From an uncultured Cellvibrio sp. (GTDB lineage Bacteria; Pseudomonadota; Gammaproteobacteria; Pseudomonadales; Cellvibrionaceae), in the NCBI GenBank assembly GCA_946886255.1, contig CAMPIG010000049.1, forward strand, positions 1 through 17,127: a stretch of 17,127 bases of DNA, given 5' to 3'. Position 1 is the stretch's first letter. Each line of letters opens with the position of its first letter. Both the position numbers and the translations under genes were made by a program. A model generated the notes under the pieces. That model saw only the letters and a program-made list of their open reading frames with translations. It was not told where the DNA came from and did not search any database. Below, piece after piece: positions 9,801 through 15,251 of the stretch.

Positions 9801-12800
9801 CCTTCTGTCGCAAAGGTCGTACGGCATCGATGGATGGATGACAAACCACCCAATGACCAACCAACCCCCATCACGCCATCGCTATTGTGGCTGGTGTAGC
9901 CGAGGCTCAGGTTTGGCGCCAGGTCGCGAATGGCCGGTGGTAACTCAATGGGAACGTTATAGCTGGCGGTTCCGCCACTTACACTGAGGGAGCCCTGTGT
10001 GATAGCCACGAACTCGCCATTACCCAAGGCTGTCACACCACCGGACAAGGTGTAATCGAAATCTGCCGGCACATCACTCATGTCGAAGGGACTGTTGATG
10101 TCCGCCGGAATAGAAATTTTTACGGGTAAGCTGTGTTCGCCGCCGTGAGCATCCGTGACTTTGACGGTAACGGTCGCTAAACCGCTTTGACCCGCTACCG
10201 GTGTTATTTTCAAGGTGCGGGACGCGCCACTGCCTCCAAGTACAATACCGCCAGGAGCGATCAAACTTGTCTTATCCGACGATGCCGTGACGACAAGAGA
10301 GGCTGCTGGCGTTTCGAGATCCCCGACCGTGAAATTCAAGGTTGGCGTAGCTGTACCCATCGCAATTCGCTGGGCAGGAATGGGCGAGATGGTCGGCCTG
10401 TCATTCACACTGGCCACATTAACCCTGAAAGATCGAGGAATCGTGGTTTGTCCATCCGATACGCGCACAGTGATGTTAGCTGAACCATAAGCATTGGCTT
10501 TCGGGGTCACGCGAATAGTGCGCGTTGCGCCGCTGCCGCCCAATTGAATATTCGCCAGAGGGATCAACGCATCATTATCGGTAGCCGCTGTGACAACGAG
10601 TGAAGCTGCCGCTGTCTCTTCATCCGCCACCGTAAAAGACAACACCGGAGAGGATTGATCTTCCTGAATAAATTGTTCAGGTATAGCTGATAATGTCGGT
10701 GGATCGTTGACTGCATTAACGGTTAGCGTTGCCGTTTTGGAAGAGGTAGAAGGTCCCTGTCCAGTGCACGTAAAGACTGCATTTATTTGCTGGCTTGCAC
10801 TTAAAATTGACGGAGCCGTGTAAGTTACACTGCCTGAGATGCCGCTAACACCAGCGATACCGGTAGCGCTACAGGTGTGGGCGTTGGTTGCACTCCAGGT
10901 TAGCGTGGCGGTATTGGCATTGCCACTGGTTGGGCTTTCGTTGATCATTGCCGGGTTGAAGCTGGCAGTGATGACAGGCGCCGGAAAAGCAACCACAACC
11001 GTGCGAACGTCTGCCGTTGAGCAGGTTGGATTGCCGTCGGGTGGACCACCGGCATGGTAACAATCCAGTACCTGGTAAAGGTAATTACCATTTTGAGTAC
11101 GGGTATCTGTATAAGAACCCGAGGGGCTACCCTGTTCAATAAAGGTGGTCCAATTCCCCGCATCATCACGCACACGAAGGCGCACAAACTCACGGGCATT
11201 GGCCCAACTCATTGCCACCACACCGTTATGACTGGCTGTAGGGATACTAGTAAAAGCCACCGGTAGGTCATTGACAGTGACCACAAAGCTCCGACTGGCG
11301 CTCAGTTGCCCATCTGACACGGTTACCGTAATGGTGGCAGAGCCTATTTTATCCGCAAGTGGCGTCACTTTGATGGTACGTGAGCCGCCCGAGCCGCCCA
11401 GAACAATCCTGTTGTTGGGGACCAGCGCCGTATTGCTGGATGTAGTGGTCACTGACAAGGAGCCTGCTGACGTTTCAACATCGTCCACGGTAAAGCTTCG
11501 AGCACCTATATTCTGATTTTCATCAATGGTGACACTGGCAATAGCCGACATAGTCGGTGCATCATTGATCGGGTTAACGGTAACTGTGAAGGTCTGATGT
11601 CTGGATTTACCGTGAGCATCAGTGACGTTTACTGTGATTGTCGCAGAACCATGCGCATTGGCTGCCGGCGTGACAACCAACGTACGATTGACTCCACTAC
11701 CACCCAATACTAGGTTGCTGTTGGATATCAGACTGGTGTTGCTGGATGTAGCGGCAACAACCAACGACACGGGTGAGGTTTCTTCATCCGCGACGGTAAA
11801 AGCAATCGCACCTGTGCTGGTGTCTTCGTTGATGGTGCGATCAGCTATCGTTGAAATAACAGGTGTGTCATTGACCCAATTGACGTTAACGGTGGCGTTT
11901 GCCGTTGCGGTGGTTGAGCCTCGTCCGCAGGTCACAGAGATATTAACCGGCTGATTGCTGCTCATTGAGCTGGGAGCTGTATAGGTCACGCTGCCAGAGG
12001 TGTTGCTCACACCACTGATACCCGTGGCACTACAACTGGTTGAATTGGCAGAGCCCCAGGTCAGTGTCGCTGTGCCACCTTCATTGATAGTGGTTGGTGA
12101 TATTGAAGCGGTAACCGTAGGTGCAGGGAACGCCACTACGACTGTACGAACGTCTGCCGTTGTACAAGTTGGATTACCGCTGGGCGTACCGCCAGCATGG
12201 TAACAATCGAGTACCTGGTAAAGGTAGCTGCCATTGAGGGTACGGGTATCTGTGTAGGACCCCGATACCCCGCCCTGCTCAACAAGCGTTGTCCAGTTCC
12301 CCGCATCATCACGTACACGCAGGCGCACAAATTCCCGGGCATTGCTCCAACTCATCGCAACGACACCGTTATTGCTGGTAGCAGGGATACTGGTAAAAGC
12401 CACCGGCAAATCATTCACTGTTACAACAAAACTTCTGGTCAGCGATAGAAGACCATCTGACATCCTGACCGTGATGGTGGAAGAACCATGTTTATTCGGC
12501 AAGGGAATGACTTTAATGGCGCGCGCCGTACCCGACCCTCCCAACTGGATATGCGAGCTGTTCAGCGGTACCAGTGCGGTATTACTTGAACCCTCTACTG
12601 ACACCACCCATTGCGCCGAGGGAGTATCAATATCATTTACCGTAAAGCTGGTCGCTTCTGTTGCTTGGCTCTCTTCGATAGTGACATTAGGAATGTTGGA
12701 AATTGTCGGGGCATCGTTGACCGAATTAACTGTCACTGTGAAGGTCCGCTGTGCGGATTTACCGTGAGCATCAGTAACTTTTACCGTGATCGTTGCGGAA

Positions 12801-13675
12801 CCGTGCGTATTGGCGGTGGGGGTCACGGTAATTGTGCGATTGGCTCCACTGCCACCTAACACCAGGTTGTTGTTGGGTATCACACTGGTGTTGCTGGATG
12901 TGGCAGTGACCGCCAGCGAGCCAGCAGCAGTTTCTTCGTCGTTGACAGTGAATGCAATACTACCTGTGCTGTTGTCTTCATTAATGGTGCGATTAGTGAT
13001 TGTTGAAAGCGTTGGTGCGTCATTCACCCACTGCACTGCGATAGAGGCATTGGCCGTCGTAGTGGCTGCACCATTGAAACAGCTAACAGGAATAGTTACC
13101 GTCTGGTTGGCCGACATCGCCGTCGGCGCTTGGTAGACGACGCTGCCTGATGGGCCGCTGACACCACTGATACCGGTAGCAGCGCAGTTGGTTGCACTAG
13201 TTGAACTCCATGTCAGTGTTGCCGTGCCATTTTCGCTGATCGTGGTTGGTGAGAATGTGGCTGTGACGGTAGGTTGTGGAACGCTTATGGTCACCGCCGC
13301 GCCTGCCCCCGCACTACAAGTCGTGGAACCACTGACTACGCGGCAGTCGGTGAAGTTGTATATATAAGTTCCTGGCTGTGTTTTTTGTAAGGCCATGGAG
13401 CCTGTCCGTGGCTTATCCTGCGGTTGTGACCACACGATTGTTGTTGTACCCAACGCCATAAAACCCTCATTAAGCCTCACAAAGTTGTGAAGACCGCTCC
13501 AGGTCACGGTAAATCTGCCATCTGATGTCGGGGTGGAAATCGTGAGTGTGGCCTGCGCACTCACTTGGCTGCAAACAAAGAGCAATGCAATAAACAAGAA
13601 GAGAGAGTTTATCTTTGTGCAGAACCAGTTATTAAGAGGGGTTCGAACAAGCCGAAGAATATTTGACATAAGCAT
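3881..13675 (-). CDS. Giant Sec-exported SpvB/TcdB/Rhs-repeat polymorphic toxin (B-C toxin fusion)
   Basis: The protein has 3264 residues. ATG 13675 is preferred over ATG 13669 because AAAGGA (13691-13686) sits 10 nt upstream. A signal peptide ends near Ala40 (CSQVSA). Residues 41-1190 form three super-repeats of about 381 residues, each with an Ig/FnIII-like part containing conserved cysteines and two cadherin-like domains opening with VND-type motifs. SpvB follows (about 1195-1500), then six DxNxDGxxD FG-GAP motifs (Asp1546, 1635, 1685, 1763, 1824, 1893) and a TcdB-middle region (about 1917-2010). YD repeats span about 2230-2850. The Rhs core includes GRFLSAD and ends at DPSGY (2999-3003). 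The last 261 residues are variable. In known B/C toxins the SpvB and Rhs parts form a shell that encloses the C-terminal toxin, which is cut free at the core's end. Here both parts are one chain with an adhesin-like N terminus. No VgrG, PAAR or TcA partner gene is seen. Confidence 0.93.
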   Translation of the reverse strand: MLMSNILRLVRTPLNNWFCTKINSLFLFIALLFVCSQVSAQATLTISTPTSDGRFTVTWSGLHNFVRLNEGFMALGTTTIVWSQPQDKPRTGSMALQKTQPGTYIYNFTDCRVVSGSTTCSAGAGAAVTISVPQPTVTATFSPTTISENGTATLTWSSTSATNCAATGISGVSGPSGSVVYQAPTAMSANQTVTIPVSCFNGAATTTANASIAVQWVNDAPTLSTITNRTINEDNSTGSIAFTVNDEETAAGSLAVTATSSNTSVIPNNNLVLGGSGANRTITVTPTANTHGSATITVKVTDAHGKSAQRTFTVTVNSVNDAPTISNIPNVTIEESQATEATSFTVNDIDTPSAQWVVSVEGSSNTALVPLNSSHIQLGGSGTARAIKVIPLPNKHGSSTITVRMSDGLLSLTRSFVVTVNDLPVAFTSIPATSNNGVVAMSWSNAREFVRLRVRDDAGNWTTLVEQGGVSGSYTDTRTLNGSYLYQVLDCYHAGGTPSGNPTCTTADVRTVVVAFPAPTVTASISPTTINEGGTATLTWGSANSTSCSATGISGVSNTSGSVTYTAPSSMSSNQPVNISVTCGRGSTTATANATVNVNWVNDTPVISTIADRTINEDTSTGAIAFTVADEETSPVSLVVAATSSNTSLISNSNLVLGGSGVNRTLVVTPAANAHGSATITVNVTDAHGKSRHQTFTVTVNPINDAPTMSAIASVTIDENQNIGARSFTVDDVETSAGSLSVTTTSSNTALVPNNRIVLGGSGGSRTIKVTPLADKIGSATITVTVSDGQLSASRSFVVTVNDLPVAFTSIPTASHNGVVAMSWANAREFVRLRVRDDAGNWTTFIEQGSPSGSYTDTRTQNGNYLYQVLDCYHAGGPPDGNPTCSTADVRTVVVAFPAPVITASFNPAMINESPTSGNANTATLTWSATNAHTCSATGIAGVSGISGSVTYTAPSILSASQQINAVFTCTGQGPSTSSKTATLTVNAVNDPPTLSAIPEQFIQEDQSSPVLSFTVADEETAAASLVVTAATDNDALIPLANIQLGGSGATRTIRVTPKANAYGSANITVRVSDGQTTIPRSFRVNVASVNDRPTISPIPAQRIAMGTATPTLNFTVGDLETPAASLVVTASSDKTSLIAPGGIVLGGSGASRTLKITPVAGQSGLATVTVKVTDAHGGEHSLPVKISIPADINSPFDMSDVPADFDYTLSGGVTALGNGEFVAITQGSLSVSGGTASYNVPIELPPAIRDLAPNLSLGYTSHNSDGVMGVGWSLGGLSSIHRCRTTFATEGAEAQKSNPQYTHGDRLCLDGQKLVIADSTTSANDSTYWAANAEYQTEIDSFTRIQAQGSYQGGHQYFTLTTKDGRTLTFGRETDSQNSRIYAPGQSNGPIKVWALDKVEDRYGNSYQVHYLRDTEKGEYYPSHITWEPEAAVVFSYIDRTGNTPWGYDGGHKYERTKLLDKITTYIGVTNNSAPTTGTKVREYDIDYQLSVTTNRHLVDAIRDCGFTVTGTRQCAQPLQFEWQAGELGYETSVSPAYADSFYEDINNDGFADVIGEKKIVAWGSASGFVAANDSEDKFVRTIQTRFGKYTVRGVVRGDYVDVKIIHMSPASSVTHSTVVSVLKTKLPQVHTVDLNNDGLTDLYIGGHFWTQQDDASFVESTATVGLSYNAPATNFGIQPHFVDINNDGLLDQTSVTFHGLHEGRHNNVLYGYANEVDKFGGISSGMRVSSASPSVKTIGLGWAPDYLQYTSNIGFWHSWIDINSDGHADVLYADSHSLPQQWAVRLSTGDGLSFSQRPLIPASASIVPLGNTALGQYSFVMDYNKDGVHDFIVFYSGGPSERIPRVFYGSYMNGVLSFTNGGVDPFMGNLDYLIELEIAPREETINPFRGDINNDGIPDLIFGSAAYYAKQQQPDLLIKITDGFGAESELDYSPLVDDDNNGKPLYTPDSTPTTFPQAPVDRSMQVVKKLSVSNGIGGQVHTYFNYVGGKRDLQGRGFLGFAKIETTNTGSNVETATHYLQTFPYTGRVSEVLVKDSATGNLISHTQNHYTTHSSNGRFPYLDYSLQQDYQLLTSSQSNPLAVSKIDNSYDACGNLTSRTTVVGTGLSGTSVTGDLGTTTLTNTISNAGNEDCPDDFITETTVTSTEAGGINPRTVTSTFVPNAQFDVYQQTEFEDTALEVVTTTNRNEQGIIIDSGAVTADLDGTNTAARTTMFSDFEKTIYPATVTNAAGHIATLSYDERFGKVNQEADPNGLISGRVYDSLGRNVQETAADGTLTELLSWYCATAPVTCPTDAVYLTATRVTHPNEPGKLGAPLSITYYDSLQRVVRSQAYSLDQTVVKSDTEYTAEGYLHRVSEPFTGTASYWTTYSHYDALGRANTVTGPDGGSTSVGYSREGTLLNTTETVTVVTPNGNDTQITRRYTNALGQVTQVVDARNTPVDYIYDAQGNLKTTVVDNNALTTITVVHDLAGNKTRITDPDAGVISFAYNGFGELRRQTWQPGLTGHTKSITYTYDALGRQTGRTDQPVSGNATNYSWAWDAPGQLGLLASQSGNGITESFGYDHLSRVQTLTTSITGMTGSRIFTYGYDSFSRSTTTTTYPGGLSISRDYHASGLHVRTRDITGSTDKILWALGDVINERGQLTHELYGNGVVTAHTYAGNNGLLSGITSGRLTANNTVNDLHGDIQALSYEFDSLGNLHSRTTRRSDNNGLAFENTTESFAYDALNRVTASTTSGLFSRILDYQYDDLGNLTYRSDLGTLAYNRTSNAGVHAITSSGTSGTPGYKTYAYDKYGNMTSRSGETIIYDVFNKPLGITGSNGTTSFSYGPNHERFKQVSGGKTTYVINGGAYEEIVDTTTGSVTQKSYVDGFMMQTMTGSTTEITYLHKDHLGSTEAMSDVNGNLLNRMSFGVWGQRQQADWQSSIPATGELNVFRTTKGYTGHEYLDTHNLVHMGGRVYDPGIGRFLSADLYVQSPYNTQSFNRYSYVFNNPLSYNDPSGYSRSRASHPFHQDFAHELHQRVAEEMVVTGPSLESIMLQRWNDAITASNNQVMFSQQQMQAFVSELVGQGVTSFSYVENGQTVVANINAQVFNAATARNGVAENGVSEGGEVENAGLTLDDFAATNGGIDQLLGLTGMYLTYTAKQGQLAIIRENKWNGFNYQNGLRSGMRIINGASKGVFALGTSISLYQGMSAYRSGDGFGVAKSGVDITFSIGALVAGKVGMVGGITYYGTSTLLQYSPTATYYLVDKPVDFACKISGC
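3884..4666 (-). other. C-terminal variable toxin domain of the Rhs protein
   Basis: These are residues 3004-3264, directly after the core-ending DPSGY motif where Rhs proteins are normally cleaved. The first part is polar and contains EEMVVTGPSLESI, a linker-like sequence common after gammaproteobacterial Rhs cores. An acidic, Gly- and Asn-rich stretch follows. The last 100 residues hold two long glycine-rich hydrophobic segments, GASKGVFALGTSISLY and FSIGALVAGKVGMVGGITYY, separated by a short polar turn (RSGDGFGVAKSGVD). The end has two cysteines, in DFACKISGC. No nuclease HNH, ADP-ribosyltransferase or deaminase motif is visible. The hydrophobic pair and the four-helix membrane neighbour fit a membrane-permeabilising toxin, but this is inference. 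GC falls towards the 3' end. Confidence 0.65.
10103..11269 (-). repeat. Super-repeat copy 3 of the Rhs toxin N terminus
   Basis: This copy encodes residues 803 to about 1191. It opens with DLPVAFTSIP, continues through an Ig/FnIII-like module with DCYHAGG and PTCST cysteines, and then has two cadherin-like domains (VNDPPTLSAIPEQ and VNDRPTISPIPAQ). It carries a small insertion (SPTSGNAN) absent from copies 1 and 2. The last cadherin-like domain is the most diverged of the six, lacking the usual INED/IDEN acidic motif. Confidence 0.8.
11270..12412 (-). repeat. Super-repeat copy 2 of the Rhs toxin N terminus
   Basis: This copy encodes residues 422-802, exactly 381 codons. It opens with DLPVAFTSIP like copy 3, shares its VRLRVRDDAGNWTT segment, and contains cadherin-like domains VNDTPVISTIAD and INDAPTMSAIAS. 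Similarity to copies 1 and 3 is visible at DNA level; for example the stretches near 11690-11760 and 12840-12910 read almost alike. Such tandem copies can be lost or gained by recombination. Confidence 0.85.
12413..13555 (-). repeat. Super-repeat copy 1 of the Rhs toxin N terminus
   Basis: This copy encodes residues 41-421, starting right after the predicted signal peptidase site. Its first module (FTVTWSGLHNFVRLNEG) is a diverged version of the one opening copies 2 and 3. It retains the paired cysteines (FTDCR and TTCSAG). The following Ig-like part and two cadherin-like domains (VNDAPTLSTITN, VNDAPTISNIPN) match copies 2 and 3 closely. The conserved cysteine pairs suit an oxidised, extracellular location. 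Confidence 0.8.
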
Positions 13676-13695
13676 TGAAAAAAAATCCTTTATTT

Positions 13696-13706
13696 AAGTC
13701 GCACTT
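13696..13706 (-). promoter_or_regulatory. AAGTnCGACTT dyad just upstream of the toxin gene
   Basis: On the minus strand this reads AAGTGCGACTT, with AAGT/ACTT half-sites around a 3-bp centre. It lies 20 bp before the toxin start codon, next to the ribosome-binding site, where a bound repressor could block expression. Two related copies lie at 14030-14061. Function is inferred from repetition and placement only. Confidence 0.35.
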
Positions 13707-14029
13707 ACATGCGTAATAAACTCGGAATGCAGGAGTTTGTATAAACCTGTCACCAATGAAGGCGAAACAAAAACGAGCAATACCTTTCACAAGGAAGCAG
13801 TTGTAAATATTGAGGAAGATAGAAGCGTGGCGGTGGCTCATCACTCCCTGTATCAATAAACACTCCCAATCCCTGAAACCCCGCTGAGGCTGGATAGTGC
13901 AGAATGGCACAAATATTAGCCAAATGGACAACGTTGTCAACGGGCGGTGTGAAATTATTTTCTTAATTGAATTCCTCACGTCTAGTTTTCCGTTCATTTT
14001 TTTCATTGTGGTTCGTTTTTTGTTGCTGG

Positions 14030-14063
14030 AAGTACGACTTTAAGTAGAACAAGTACGACTTTA
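14030..14063 (+). repeat. Two direct copies of AAGTACGACTTTA, 21 bp apart
   Basis: AAGTACGACTTTA occurs at 14030-14042 and again at 14051-14063, so the copies repeat every 21 bp, two turns of the DNA helix. Each copy is itself an imperfect dyad. This arrangement is typical of paired operator sites bound on one DNA face. The sites lie between the divergent toxin gene and receptor remnant, about 355 bp from the toxin start and 200 bp from the remnant start. Confidence 0.45.
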
Positions 14064-14261
14064 GGAGGCTTGTAGAACCCCGAAAACGCCAATGTTAGAT
14101 TCGAAGGTGCCTCCCCATGGCAGTGTTGGCTCTGCATTTGTCTTTGTTCCTTCAGAGTAAAGCTATCGTCAACTTGCATATGAGGGTAAGGGAGCGCTGC
14201 TGGTAAGGCAGGGTTTTCCTTCAAAAACTAACTAAAGGTGTACCAAGAAAAGGGGTTGGAT

Positions 14262-14473
14262 ATGCTGCAATATAAAGATCCAGGCAGGGCTTTAAGAGGT
14301 ATTCGGTTCAAGAGATCATTGCTGGCAATGTCGGTCATGGCATTAAGTGCACCTTCATTTCGCAAGTAGCGAATGAGGGTGAAGGTCTGTAAGAAATTGT
14401 TGTTCTCGGGATGAAAACCAGTCTCGAAAATGCGCAGGACATTAAACGGGAACAGCCTATATCTCGCTTATAA
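14262..14473 (+). pseudogene. TonB-dependent receptor N-terminal remnant (frameshifted, internal stop, truncated)
   Basis: ATG 14262, preceded by AAGGGG-type sequence, opens a 35-codon frame with a signal peptide (FKRSLLAMSVMALSAPSF) that ends at TAG 14367. Moving to the next frame at about 14358 restores QVANEGEGL, a TAA at 14390-14392, then EIVVLGMKTSLENAQDIKRE (14393-14452). Together this is the start of a TonB-dependent receptor: signal peptide, a short acidic spacer, and the EEIVVTGMRxSLxxAQDIKR-type sequence that opens the plug domain. Loss of one G in TTTGCGCAA would explain the shift and restores a clean AQ cleavage site. Similarity ends near 14455, where a NagX-like fragment soon begins. 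The plug and barrel are missing. Such receptors import oligosaccharides across the outer membrane; this copy cannot work. Confidence 0.8.
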
Positions 14474-14479
14474 AAAAAC

Positions 14480-14902
14480 TTGTGTATAGGTGGCGGGATC
14501 GCATTAGCCGTGGGCTTGCTTTGGAATCTGGTTATGCCCATTAACAAATCTCTCTGGACCAGTTCGTTTGTTATCTATACTGCCGATTATTTTGCATTTG
14601 TTTTGGCGCTTTTTATCTGGTTGGTTGATATCCGTGGTCATCACACCTTGGCAAAACCGCTGGTAGTTTATGGCAGTAATCCGTTATTTATTTATGTTGT
14701 ATCTATTTTCTGGGTGAAAATTTATTACCTTTTCCCCCTCGGTGCTTCAGGAAACCTATATCAATCGTTCTTCGTTATGCTCAATCAATGGATGGATGCT
14801 CGGAACGCTTCTTTGCTGTTCGCAATAATCCACGTCATATTATCTGGTTTATCAACGTTTTATTATTTAAGCGAAATATTTTTATCAAAGTATAATCAGT
14901 AA
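14480..14902 (+). pseudogene. NagX-like (DUF5009 / heparan-alpha-glucosaminide acetyltransferase family) C-terminal fragment
   Basis: The frame from TTG 14480 to TAA 14900-14902 encodes 140 residues. It contains GLLWNLVMPINKSLWTSSFV, a hallmark of the DUF5009/NagX membrane acyltransferases, then membrane helices around YTADYFAFVLALFIWLVDIRG, GSNPLFIYVVSIFWVKIYYL and FAIIHVILSGLSTFYYL. Normal family members have about 350-400 residues with ten or so helices; only the last third is present, with no true start or ribosome-binding site. The family acts at the inner membrane and in many bacteria sits with N-acetylglucosamine and chitin utilisation genes. The fragment follows the receptor remnant within about 30 bp, so one deletion may have removed everything between. 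It retains a clean frame, so loss may be recent, or a short product could still be made. Confidence 0.78.
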
Positions 14903-15251
14903 AATCCAAAGTTAATGCTGATTTAAAAGTGTGAGTTAGTCGATATTTGTTGTTTTTTCGCTGATCACCATTTTGGCTTTAACGTTTTATTTACGTCAAA
15001 AAAGCAGTAGCGCTTTCATTTAAAAAAGTGGGACGTCGGTTTTATTCATTGGCAGTCTATCCGTCGGACGGGTGAATAAACCGCTTATCGAGTATTGTGC
15101 TGGTAAGTCGTTCGACTTTTAGTAAAGCCGGTACGGATACCAGCGCGTTGTTGCACCGTGTTTATGTGAGTGTTAGCTTTCTGTTGCACGCGGATAACGG
15201 TGCAAACCAGACAGGCAGTTATGTTAACAATAATAGGTTGGAGATAATCCT
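14903..15251. other. Structured 349-bp leader region upstream of the GH18 gene
   Basis: I see no gene here. The region contains several dyads: GGTTTTATTCA (15039-15049) against TGAATAAACC (15073-15082), enclosing CCGTC-G-GACGG (15061-15071); AAGTCG-TT-CGACTT (15105-15118); and TTGCACCG (15151-15158) against CGGTGCAA (15198-15205). TGTTGCAC also appears twice (15149-15156, 15182-15189). The ribosome-binding site GGAG (15240-15243) is 8 nt before ATG 15252. No confident promoter hexamers were found. The dyads could be regulator sites or leader RNA structure. Confidence 0.5.

Larger units (their letters stand above)
13676..14261. other. Divergent intergenic region upstream of the toxin gene
   Basis: These 586 bp separate the toxin gene from the receptor remnant. 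The region holds the toxin gene's ribosome-binding site (AAAGGA, 13691-13686, minus strand) and three copies of an AAGTnCGACTT dyad, listed separately. Two minus-strand frames, 14224-14003 and 14006-13632, overlap each other by ATGA and then run 44 bp into the toxin gene. They match no family I know and I do not call them genes. I see no confident -35/-10 pair, RNA gene or mobile element. Confidence 0.5.

Noticed and set aside
4463..13136. Many plus-strand open frames of 60-226 codons opposite the toxin gene.
   Set aside because: They are antisense shadows of a GC-rich repetitive coding sequence, with no ribosome-binding sites, repetitive low-complexity products and no family match.
10103..13555. 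Regular repeats considered as a CRISPR or other non-coding array.
   Set aside because: The period is 1143 bp, all copies stay in one reading frame and encode recognisable cadherin and Ig-like modules.
14003..14224. A 73-residue minus-strand frame as a gene.
   Set aside because: No recognised family, no clear ribosome-binding site, and its KVVLVLLKVVLP end is only the translation of the short operator-like repeat.
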